DNA of 5,131 nt from Clostridia bacterium (GCA_017533545.1 JAFXHW010000024.1:1-5131), one strand, 5' to 3'. Counted from the stretch's first letter, positions 1-5,131 are shown. Program-made: numbers and translations. The notes: a model not told the origin generated them from the letters alone.

Positions 1-36
1 ACGCCGTTTTAACCTCAAGGACGATCATCCGTACTA

Positions 37-65
37 TTGCATTTTGCCCTCAGTTATGTTATAAT
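37..65 (+). promoter_or_regulatory. extended -10 sigma-A promoter of the yigZ-like gene
   Basis: A perfect TATAAT lies at 60-65, preceded by TG at 57-58 with one base between (TGnTATAAT, an extended -10). TTGCAT at 37-42 serves as a weak -35 element with a 17-base spacer. The predicted transcription start is around 71-73. That would place the upstream ATG at 74 almost at the 5' end, and so favours the ATG at 98 as the true start. Only 36 bases of upstream DNA are in the window, so other promoters or operators cannot be excluded. Confidence 0.75.
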
Positions 66-97
66 AATCAAGAATGATAAGAAAGGGGATAAATCGC

Positions 98-754
98 ATG
101 AAAAAAAAGAGCGCAAACAAGACGGAAACATCCGACGCTCCGGTTATATACACTACCCTTTCTCATCATGCCGAGATCGAATTTGTCGAACGCAAATCGG
201 TCTTTTACGGCAATGCCGCACCCGTCAAAACACCGGAAGAGGCTGTTGAATTTGTAAATTCTATCCGTTCAAAATATCCGGATGCGACTCACAACGTTTA
301 TGCCTATCTTATCGGAGCCAACGTCACCCGTTTTTCTGATGACGGCGAGCCCTCGGGAACTGCGGGAATGCCCGTGCTCGATGTGATCCGCAAAACAGGC
401 TTTACCGATGCTGCAATCGTGGTCACCCGATATTTCGGAGGAATTCTGCTTGGCGCGGGCGGACTTGTCAGAGCATATTCAACTACGGCGAAGCTCGCTG
501 CCGAGGCCGCGGGTATCGTATCCTTCGAGCCATTTACCACATTCTGTCTGCGAGTCAACTATTCCGACTACCAGCGCATCGACCCCATCTTGCAACGCTA
601 CGACGTTCGCCGCGACAACAGCGATTTTTCAAACGAGGTCTGTCTTAATCTGGCGATCAAAAAGCCGCAGTTTGAGCCGCTGCGTGACACACTTATCGAA
701 AGCACCGCCGCACGCGCACTCATCGACATCACCGGAGAAAGATTTGATTCATAA
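98..754 (+). CDS. yigZ: YigZ/IMPACT family protein (UPF0029 plus DUF1949)
   Basis: This is a soluble cytosolic protein of the YigZ/IMPACT family. Bacterial members have no firmly settled biochemical role; the eukaryotic relative IMPACT acts in translational control by GCN1/GCN2. Counting from ATG 98 it has 218 residues, close to the usual 200-220. The N-terminal UPF0029 domain covers about residues 25-135, with the hallmark FSDDGEPSGTAGMPVLDVI at 79-97 and TRYFGGILLGAGGLVRAYS at 110-128. The C-terminal DUF1949 domain (ferredoxin-like fold) covers about 148-210. The ATG at 98 is chosen because GAAAGGGG at 82-89 sits 8 bases ahead of it; the in-frame ATG at 74 adds eight residues, has no ribosome binding site and lies at the predicted transcription start. 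The gene stands alone, with its own promoter and a terminator 6 bases after the stop codon. The domains look complete, and the family call is firm. Confidence 0.93.
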   Translation: MKKKSANKTETSDAPVIYTTLSHHAEIEFVERKSVFYGNAAPVKTPEEAVEFVNSIRSKYPDATHNVYAYLIGANVTRFSDDGEPSGTAGMPVLDVIRKTGFTDAAIVVTRYFGGILLGAGGLVRAYSTTAKLAAEAAGIVSFEPFTTFCLRVNYSDYQRIDPILQRYDVRRDNSDFSNEVCLNLAIKKPQFEPLRDTLIESTAARALIDITGERFDS

Positions 755-760
755 AACAAA

Positions 761-791
761 GAGGATGCAAAACATTTCGTTTTGCATCCTC
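761..791. terminator. bidirectional intrinsic terminator between convergent genes
   Basis: A perfect 13-bp stem (761-773 paired with 779-791) closes a 5-base loop, ATTTC. On the plus strand it is followed by ACTTGTTTTT; on the minus strand by TTTGTTTTAT, so it can stop transcription both ways. It lies 6 bases after the yigZ stop and 8 bases past the stop of the opposing DUF47 gene, filling nearly all of the 45-base convergent gap. The T tract looks better on the minus strand. Confidence 0.9.
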
Positions 792-799
792 ACTTGTTT

Positions 800-1417
800 T
801 TAGGTGTTTTTAAGTATAACGCCCTCAATTACTTCAGCCGTATGCTCGCCGCTGTCGAAGCAGCTTTCAAGAGTATCGTAGATCGATCTCCAAATGATGA
901 TCTGCTTTGCATCATCGCACTCTCCAAAGAGTGTGGTTACGGCATTCCAATGAATGGAGTCTGCATCGCTTTCGATACGGTTGATATCAATGATAAGATC
1001 TTTAAGATTCGCCGACTTTTTGTAGTTAACAAATTCTGTGCAAACTGTATTGAGTTTCTGACACATCTCGACAAGCAGCTCGGTGAAGGCGATAACGTCG
1101 GGACGGAGAGTCGTAACGCGGAACATAGCAACTTCACGGATAACTTCGTCGATGCTGTCGACAACATTATCAAATTCGGCAACAAGCTCAAGAATATCCT
1201 CACGTTCCAACGGAGGAACGAATTCGCGGATCAGATTGTTGATAACATTATGCTTGATGCCGTCAGCCTCATGCTCGATCTGATGGATCTTATCCATCTC
1301 GGACTGAATATTGTCAGCGGAAAAATTTTTAAAGAAATTATCAAGTGTTACCGCACCTTCGCAGGCCTTTTTTGAAAAATCAATAAACGCGCCAAAATAA
1401 TCAAATCTTTTTGCCAT
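800..1417 (-). CDS. DUF47 family PhoU-like protein, Pit accessory
   Basis: This 205-residue, mostly helical, soluble protein belongs to the DUF47 (PhoU-like, TIGR00153-type) family. Members are commonly encoded next to Pit phosphate transporters and are thought to regulate or support them. Two PhoU-like halves are visible. The first carries IEHEAD (47-52) and an acidic helix with EREDILELVAEFDNVVDSID (71-90). The second carries RIESDAD (147-153) and IYDTLESCFDSGEHTAE (179-195). The spaced acidic residues (E/DxxxD type) match the metal-binding clusters known in PhoU proteins; that they bind metal here is inferred. No signal peptide or membrane segment is seen. The ATG at 1417 follows GAGAGG (1432-1427) by 9 bases. 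The gene begins 36 bases after pit on the same strand, so the two are almost certainly cotranscribed. A small AT-rich hairpin (AAAATC-gtt-GATTTT, 1440-1454) lies in that gap, too weak to be a clear terminator. Confidence 0.9.
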   Translation of the reverse strand: MAKRFDYFGAFIDFSKKACEGAVTLDNFFKNFSADNIQSEMDKIHQIEHEADGIKHNVINNLIREFVPPLEREDILELVAEFDNVVDSIDEVIREVAMFRVTTLRPDVIAFTELLVEMCQKLNTVCTEFVNYKKSANLKDLIIDINRIESDADSIHWNAVTTLFGECDDAKQIIIWRSIYDTLESCFDSGEHTAEVIEGVILKNT

Positions 1418-1453
1418 TTTTTTAATCCTCTCACTCTGTAAAATCGTTGATTT

Positions 1454-2512
1454 TTATCCGAATATCAATAAAAGCAGCTTAACTGCGGCAAAGCCCAGAA
1501 GTCCGCATCCCGGGAAGGTAAGAATCCAGGTCAGCACCATCTCTTTAACGGTCGCCCAGTTTACGGCCGAAATTCGCTTTGATGCGCCAACGCCCATGAT
1601 GGCCGTTGTCTTCGTGTGTGTTGTACTTACCGGCATACCGGTGAGCGATGCTACAAGCAGGCAGAGAGAAGCGGCAATATCCGCCGAAAAGCCCTGATAC
1701 GTTTCAAGCTTGACCATGCCGAATCCGACCGATTTAATGATCTTATATCCGCCGATGGAGGTTCCGAGCGCCATCACGATCGAGCAAAGCACCATCAGCC
1801 AAAGCGGAATCGCAAACGATCCGTTTCCGCCGCCGCCATTTACAAGATAGATTCCGAGAAGAAAAACTCCCATAAACTTTTGGCCGTCCTGTGCGCCGTG
1901 CATGAATGCCATCGCGGCACCGCCTGCGACCTGCGCCTTCGAGAAGAAGGGGTTAGTCTTTCTTCTGTCGGCATTTTTAAAGAGCCATTCGTTTAACTTA
2001 ACGGTAAAAAATCCAAAGCCGAAGCCAAGGAAGGTTGAAAGGCCGAGGCCGTAAAGAACTTTGACCCATTCGGCAGGATTAATGCCGCTAAATCCGTTAT
2101 GAAGCGCTATTGCCGCGCCCGAAATACCGGCTATAAGCGCATGGCTTTCGCTTGTGGGAATACCGAATTTCCAAGCAGCGACTGCCCATACAACAATAGC
2201 TATCAAAGCCGCGCAGAGTGCAATAGATGCATGATGCGTGTTACCGCTGAAATCGACCATATTATATATGGTTGCGGCAACCTGATTATTGATCAAAGTC
2301 ATTGCAAAAACGCCAAGGAAGTTCATTATCGCGGCCATGATAATTGCTGCGCGCGGGCCTATAGCACGGGTGGCGATGCAGGTCGCGATCGCGTTGGGCG
2401 CGTCTGTCCAACCGTTGACGAATATTACTCCAAGTGTCAGCAAAACAGTAATAACTGCAGCGGGGCTCGATATCATCATCGATAAGAAGTCCATCAGTTG
2501 AAGTTGTTCCAT
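1454..2512 (-). CDS. pit: inorganic phosphate transporter, PiT family
   Basis: This is an integral membrane carrier that takes up inorganic phosphate, alone or as a metal-phosphate complex, by cation symport; whether it uses H+ or Na+ cannot be read from the sequence. The two inverted PiT signatures are present: GWTDAPNAIAT at residues 34-44 (an N-to-T variant of the common GxNDAxNA, which I associate with Clostridia) and PVSTTHTKTTAIMGVG at 294-309. PTSESHAL at 119-126 and FMHGAQDGQKFMG at 203-215 are the matching substrate-site loops. About ten hydrophobic segments are seen, for example 16-33, 53-73, 97-114, 152-170, 235-252 and 328-351. At 352 residues it is normal for the short bacterial type without a large central loop. 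The ATG at 2512 is preceded by GGAG (2526-2523) at 10 bases. A consensus promoter lies about 115 bases upstream, and the DUF47 partner follows in the same operon. Confidence 0.95.
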   Translation of the reverse strand: MEQLQLMDFLSMMISSPAAVITVLLTLGVIFVNGWTDAPNAIATCIATRAIGPRAAIIMAAIMNFLGVFAMTLINNQVAATIYNMVDFSGNTHHASIALCAALIAIVVWAVAAWKFGIPTSESHALIAGISGAAIALHNGFSGINPAEWVKVLYGLGLSTFLGFGFGFFTVKLNEWLFKNADRRKTNPFFSKAQVAGGAAMAFMHGAQDGQKFMGVFLLGIYLVNGGGGNGSFAIPLWLMVLCSIVMALGTSIGGYKIIKSVGFGMVKLETYQGFSADIAASLCLLVASLTGMPVSTTHTKTTAIMGVGASKRISAVNWATVKEMVLTWILTFPGCGLLGFAAVKLLLLIFG

Positions 2513-2519
2513 ATTGTTG

Positions 2520-2558
2520 CTACTCCGTTAGATTAGAATTCGGATATATTATTTGCAT
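2520..2558 (-). CDS. possible pit leader peptide (12 codons)
   Basis: An ATG at 2558-2556 opens a 12-residue ORF, MQIIYPNSNLTE, ending in TAG at 2522-2520. It has its own ribosome binding site, AAAGGA (2571-2566), 7 bases ahead, which is better than that of pit itself. The ORF runs through the pit GGAG (2526-2523) and stops 7 bases before the pit ATG, in a different frame, a layout that permits translational coupling. It lies inside the predicted pit transcript. Such a short ORF could arise by chance, so this stays a candidate. Confidence 0.35.
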   Translation of the reverse strand: MQIIYPNSNLTE

Positions 2559-2626
2559 TAATACATCCTTTTTATGCCGTAATTGACCGAATAAGCTTTC
2601 TGATGAAAACAAACCCAATCAAAGTA

Positions 2627-2655
2627 ATTATAACATTTGTCAAATTCCTTGTCAA
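2627..2655 (-). promoter_or_regulatory. perfect-consensus sigma-A promoter of the pit operon
   Basis: On the minus strand TTGACA (2655-2650) and TATAAT (2632-2627) are separated by exactly 17 bases, and TG one base before the -10 adds an extended element. All twelve core bases match consensus. The predicted start is near 2620, giving a leader of about 107 bases before the pit ATG. A promoter this strong would be expected either to be nearly constitutive or to be held in check by a repressor or by leader control. Confidence 0.88.
2637..2655 (-). repeat. TTGACAA direct repeat overlapping the pit -35 region
   Basis: TTGACAA occurs twice on the minus strand, at 2655-2649 and 2643-2637, with a 12-base period. 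The first copy is the -35 element and the second lies in the spacer. The layout resembles the tandem TTHAYA repeats (H = A, C or T; Y = C or T) spaced by 4-6 bases that PhoP recognises in Bacillus, but the G at position 3 falls outside that consensus. It may be an operator or chance. Confidence 0.35.
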
Positions 2656-2701
2656 TCATCTTCACTCCGCACTCACAATTTTTGTTATTATTAGCTATAA
2701 A

Positions 2702-2741
2702 AAAAGAGCCTCTGTTGACAAAGTCAACAAAGGCCTCTTTT
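2702..2741. terminator. strong terminator-like hairpin in the divergent region
   Basis: The arms 2702-2719 and 2723-2741 pair over 17 bp with one mismatch (C2712/A2730) and one bulged C (2734 or 2735), around an AAA loop. The core TGTTGAC-AAA-GTCAACA (2713-2729) is perfect. On the minus strand the stem is followed by seven T (complement of 2705-2699), on the plus strand by TTTTAT, so it looks like an intrinsic terminator, best in the minus direction. It lies upstream of both flanking promoters and ends no recognised gene. The core palindrome might instead be a protein-binding site. Confidence 0.7.
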
Positions 2742-2762
2742 ATAAAATTAACCGTAAGTTAA

Positions 2763-2791
2763 TTGCTTTTTATACTCGTGTGTGCTAAACT
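2763..2791 (+). promoter_or_regulatory. probable promoter of the DUF1538-PII operon
   Basis: TTGCTT (2763-2768) and TAAACT (2786-2791) are 17 bases apart, with TG at 2783-2784 forming an extended -10. Each hexamer matches consensus at four positions. The predicted start is near 2798, giving a leader of about 68 bases. The palindrome CTTATATAAG at 2790-2799 overlaps the -10 and start region and could hold an operator. No better candidate was seen between the hairpin and the gene. Confidence 0.55.
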
Positions 2792-2824
2792 TATATAAGA
2801 TTTAATAGTATGAGGGAAACCGAC

Positions 2825-2872
2825 ATGATCAATCATACATATATCCTTGAAAGGAGGACTGCGATTTGCTGA
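2825..2872 (+). CDS. possible leader peptide of the DUF1538 operon (15 codons)
   Basis: An ATG at 2825 opens a 15-residue ORF, MINHTYILERRTAIC, ending in TGA at 2870-2872. GAGGG (2812-2816) sits 8 bases ahead as a plausible ribosome binding site. An in-frame ATG at 2810 would add five residues but has no binding site. The ORF runs through the main AAAGGAGG and its stop lies just past the TTG start of the DUF1538 gene, so ribosomes ending here could reinitiate there. It is short and may be chance. Confidence 0.3.
   Translation: MINHTYILERRTAIC
2850..2857 (+). promoter_or_regulatory. near-perfect ribosome binding site fixing a TTG start
   Basis: AAAGGAGG is fully complementary to the 16S rRNA 3' tail and lies 8 bases before TTG at 2866. 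The reading frame has a TGA at 2848-2850 and no in-frame ATG between that stop and residue 49 of the protein, so TTG is the only well-placed start. UCCU (2844-2847) just upstream can pair with AGGA (2852-2855) across a UGAA loop and may partly mask the site. Confidence 0.85.
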
Positions 2873-4386
2873 AACGTAAAATACTGAACGAGAAAATAAG
2901 CGAATCGCTTGCCTCCGTTCTTCCCATAACTTTGATCGTCGCCGTACTGGCGCTCTTTTTCATTCCGCTTGACAGCTCGCTGTTTCTTTCCTTCTTGATA
3001 GGATCGGTAATGATAATCATCGGTATGGCCTTTTTCACCTTCGGTTCGGACATCTCGATGAGCCAGATAGGCAATCACATCGGCGCAAAGCTGACAAAAT
3101 CGCGCAGGATATGGCTTATCATACTGCTCAGCTTTACTCTTGGCGTGATTATCACTATCGCCGAGCCCGACCTTACCGTTTTGGCGACAAACGTACCTGC
3201 CATCAATTCGACCGTTCTCATTCTCACCGTTTCGGTCGGTGTGGGACTGTTTTTGATGCTCTGTATGATCCGCATTCTTTTCGGCATACAGCTCAAATGG
3301 CTGTTTGTCATATTCTACGGCTTGATATTTATCCTTGCTTATTTTGCAGACAAGAATTTTCTTTCGGTAGCATTCGATTCGGGCGGAGTTACCACCGGCC
3401 CCATCACAGTTCCCTTTATAATGGCACTCGGTGTGGGTGTTGCATCCATCAGAAGCGACGAAAAGGCGAAATCGGACAGCTTTGGTCTTGTTGCCCTCTG
3501 CTCGATCGGCCCTATTTTGTCGGTACTGCTGTTAGGATTTATATATCGCGGCGAGGCTGCCCCTTCCGTTATCGACGTGAGCAGATTTGAATACACGTCG
3601 GAAATAGGCTGGAAGTATCTCTGCGACACTCCCCACTTTATGCTTGAAGTTGCGATAGCCCTTCTGCCCATCGTGGCATTCTTCATGCTTTTCCAGATAA
3701 TCTCGCTTCGAATGAAGCGTCTTCCCTTCCTCAGAATATGCATCGGTCTTGTTATCACATACATAGGACTCGTGCTCTTTTTGACGGGCGTTAACGTCGG
3801 ATTCCGGTCACTCGGATACGTGCTCGGCGGTCAGATCGCCGATTCGCCCTACAAATGGCTGCTTATACCGCTTGCAATGCTGATGGGTTGGTTCATCATC
3901 AATGCCGAGCCTGCCGTACACGTACTCAACAAGCAGGTAATGGAGCTGAGTGCGGGCGCTATTTCGGAGCGCGCAATGGGACTCAGCCTTTCGATCGCGA
4001 TCTCGGCAGCTATGGGTCTTGCGATGCTCCGCGTGCTCACCGGCATATCGATAATGTATTTCATGCTCCCCGGTTATATAATCGCACTGGTTCTCACCTT
4101 CTTCGTCCCCCCCACCTTTACGGCTATAGCCTTTGACTCGGGCGGAGTTGCATCGGGACCTTTGACAGCATCGTTCATGCTTCCCTTCGCGATGGGTGCC
4201 TGCTCCTCGCTTGGCGGAAACGTCATGACCGACGCGTTCGGACTTGTCGCCATGGTTGCGATGATGCCCCTTATCACCGTTCAGATCATGGGTGCGATAT
4301 CGGTTGTAAAGGGTCGCCGTGCGGAAAAGACCGAAGAGGGCGATATCTATTCGGACAGCGACATCATCGAGCTTTGGGAAATGTGA
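2866..4386 (+). CDS. DUF1538 membrane transporter, fused two-repeat form
   Basis: This 506-residue polytopic membrane protein belongs to the DUF1538 family. I recall that a DUF1538 pair (umpAB of a Halomonas) was reported to act as a Na+(Li+,K+)/H+ antiporter; applying this here is inference. It is a tandem duplication. Matching blocks are GMAFFTFGSDI (53-63) and GLVLFLTGVNV (301-311); AEPDLTVL (99-106) and AEPAVHVL (347-354); FDSGGVTTGPIT (170-181) and FDSGGVASGPLT (423-434); DSFGLVA (204-210) and DAFGLVA (456-462). The acidic residues E100/E348, D171/D424 and D204/D456 are mirrored and could bind an ion. I estimate 12-14 membrane segments, then a charged, acidic C-terminal tail (484-506) likely in the cytosol. 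No cleavable signal is needed. Start: TTG 8 bases after AAAGGAGG. The PII-type gene follows 23 bases on, so they form an operon. The family call is firm, the substrate is not known. Confidence 0.88.
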   Translation: MLKRKILNEKISESLASVLPITLIVAVLALFFIPLDSSLFLSFLIGSVMIIIGMAFFTFGSDISMSQIGNHIGAKLTKSRRIWLIILLSFTLGVIITIAEPDLTVLATNVPAINSTVLILTVSVGVGLFLMLCMIRILFGIQLKWLFVIFYGLIFILAYFADKNFLSVAFDSGGVTTGPITVPFIMALGVGVASIRSDEKAKSDSFGLVALCSIGPILSVLLLGFIYRGEAAPSVIDVSRFEYTSEIGWKYLCDTPHFMLEVAIALLPIVAFFMLFQIISLRMKRLPFLRICIGLVITYIGLVLFLTGVNVGFRSLGYVLGGQIADSPYKWLLIPLAMLMGWFIINAEPAVHVLNKQVMELSAGAISERAMGLSLSIAISAAMGLAMLRVLTGISIMYFMLPGYIIALVLTFFVPPTFTAIAFDSGGVASGPLTASFMLPFAMGACSSLGGNVMTDAFGLVAMVAMMPLITVQIMGAISVVKGRRAEKTEEGDIYSDSDIIELWEM

Positions 4387-4409
4387 GCTAATGGAGGAAA
4401 TGGGACAAA

Positions 4410-5084
4410 ATGATTTTATACAACGTTATAACAATAGTTGACCGTTCGTCGCTCCCCACCCTTCACGGCATCTGTGAGGAATTGAAGCTTCCCGTGGTTC
4501 TCACCAATCTCGGTCAGGGCACGGCAACCGACGAGCATCTGAGTCTGCACAATCTCAGCGCCACCGAAAAGGCCATCGTCAGCACCGTTGCCGACGGTGA
4601 GCTGCTCAAAAAGATCACCCGTCAGGCAAAGCAGAAGATGTTTATAGATATTCCCGGCAACGGAATCATGATGGCTATACCGCTCAAAAGCGTATGCGGT
4701 CAAAAGACACTCGCCTACATCACAAACGGCATGACAGCCGGCGAAGGAGGAAAACCCGAAATGCAATTCGAACACGAGCTGATAATCGTTGTATTAAATG
4801 AAGGATATTCGGACGATATAATGGAAGCTGCGCGCAGCGCGGGCGCAACGGGCGGCACCGTTTTACACGCCAAGGGCACTCTAAAGGAGAGCGACGCAAA
4901 GTTCCACGGGCTTTCCTTAGCCGAGGAAAAAGATATGATATATATCGTTGCTTCGAGCGAGAAAAAGGCAGCTATCATGAGAGCGATAAACGAATGTTCG
5001 GCAAAAAACAAAGAGTTTGGGGCATTCTGCTTCTCACTGCCCATCTCCGAGGTATCGGGTCTGAGAAAGTTCGACGAGGAATAA
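4410..5084 (+). CDS. tandem PII (GlnB-like) domain regulator
   Basis: This 224-residue soluble protein appears to hold two PII-like ferredoxin folds. Domain 1 (about 1-107) starts with MILYNVITIVDRSSL, and GNGIMMAIPL at 83-92 sits where the canonical B-loop GDGKIF falls. Domain 2 (about 121-218) starts with HELIIVVLNEGYSDDIMEAA, has GATGGTVLHAKG (145-156) at the strand leading into the T-loop, and IYIVASSEKKAAIMRAI (177-193) as the third strand and second helix. Canonical PII proteins are single domains of about 112 residues. Both T-loops look short, and the uridylylated tyrosine of GlnB is absent, so control by GlnD-type modification is unlikely. PII proteins bind ATP, ADP and 2-oxoglutarate; the ligand here is unknown. 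GGAGG (4393-4397) is 12 bases before the ATG, rather far. Sharing an operon with the DUF1538 carrier suggests it regulates that carrier, as GlnK does AmtB. No terminator is seen in the 47 bases that follow. Confidence 0.82.
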   Translation: MILYNVITIVDRSSLPTLHGICEELKLPVVLTNLGQGTATDEHLSLHNLSATEKAIVSTVADGELLKKITRQAKQKMFIDIPGNGIMMAIPLKSVCGQKTLAYITNGMTAGEGGKPEMQFEHELIIVVLNEGYSDDIMEAARSAGATGGTVLHAKGTLKESDAKFHGLSLAEEKDMIYIVASSEKKAAIMRAINECSAKNKEFGAFCFSLPISEVSGLRKFDEE

Positions 5085-5131
5085 AAAAACGGACGTCTAG
5101 GCGTGATGTTCTCATCGGAGAAATCATAAAT

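Larger units (their letters stand above)
2513..2865. other. divergent control region between pit and the DUF1538 operon
   Basis: This AT-rich 353-base stretch holds no convincing full-size gene. From left to right it contains the pit ribosome binding site and a possible 12-codon leader ORF (minus strand), a roughly 107-base pit leader, the pit promoter with a TTGACAA direct repeat, a strong hairpin at 2702-2741 with T tracts on both sides, the DUF1538 promoter, a perfect palindrome CTTATATAAG at 2790-2799, a possible leader ORF, and the DUF1538 ribosome binding site. The parts are listed as separate entries. Confidence 0.8.

Noticed and set aside
18..31. Near-palindrome GGACGATCATCC upstream of the yigZ promoter
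   Set aside because: Short and imperfect, with too little upstream DNA to judge; not distinguishable from chance.
74..97. Upstream in-frame ATG for the YigZ-like gene
   Set aside because: It has no ribosome binding site and lies within a few bases of the predicted transcription start, whereas ATG 98 has GAAAGGGG at 8 bases.
782..1375. 197-residue plus-strand ORF opposite the DUF47 gene
   Set aside because: It is the antisense shadow of a clearly recognised protein, starts inside the terminator hairpin and matches no family I recognise.
1440..1454. Hairpin AAAATC-gtt-GATTTT between pit and the DUF47 gene
   Set aside because: Only six mostly A-T pairs and no T tract after it on the minus strand; too weak to be a terminator.
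2603..2788. 61-residue plus-strand ORF with a hydrophobic stretch in the divergent region
   Set aside because: No ribosome binding site precedes its ATG, it lies antisense to the pit promoter, and it runs through the hairpin and the next promoter, so it is probably a chance ORF in AT-rich DNA.
4391..4441. 16-codon ORF overlapping the start of the PII-type gene
   Set aside because: Its ATG abuts the GGAGG itself and has no ribosome binding site of its own; the ATG at 4410 opens a full PII-like protein.
5085..5131. Search for a terminator or a following gene after the PII-type gene
   Set aside because: Only a 4-bp stem (GATG-ttct-CATC) and the palindrome GACGTC are visible; GGAG near 5116 could precede a gene outside the window, but nothing can be supported.

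Overview
The window looks like chromosomal DNA from a Firmicute of the class Clostridia, possibly a gut-type Oscillospirales relative. The reasons are strong AGGAGG-type ribosome binding sites, a TTG start behind a near-perfect one, sigma-A style extended -10 promoters, moderate GC, and the 'NGWTDAPNA' form of Pit and the paired DUF1538/PII genes, both of which I associate with Clostridia. The genus cannot be read from the sequence. I see no mobile element, tRNA, rRNA or CRISPR array.

Layout: (1) 37-754, plus strand: a monocistronic YigZ/IMPACT-family gene with its own extended -10 promoter, closed by a perfect 13-bp hairpin that also serves the convergent genes. (2) 2512-800, minus strand: a two-gene phosphate-uptake operon, first a Pit-family inorganic phosphate transporter and then a DUF47 PhoU-like partner, driven by a perfect TTGACA-17-TATAAT promoter about 115 bases upstream of pit. 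(3) 2513-2865: a 353-base divergent control region with promoters for both sides, a strong terminator-like hairpin that belongs to neither flanking gene, and a short possible leader ORF in front of each transporter gene. (4) 2866-5084, plus strand: a two-gene operon made of a duplicated DUF1538 membrane protein (12 or more membrane segments, 'FDSGGV' twice) and a 224-residue soluble protein that appears to be two PII (GlnB-like) domains in tandem.

How the genes work together: Pit imports phosphate, and its DUF47 partner probably modulates it or senses phosphate or metal status. The DUF1538-PII pair mirrors the AmtB-GlnK arrangement, a membrane transporter followed by a small PII-type gene. 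I infer that the tandem PII protein gates the DUF1538 carrier in response to a nucleotide or metabolite. I recall a report of a DUF1538 pair (umpAB, Halomonas) acting as a Na+(Li+,K+)/H+ antiporter, so a cation antiporter is the leading guess here. This regulated-transporter module is the least characterised and most interesting part of the window. YigZ has no evident functional link to either operon.
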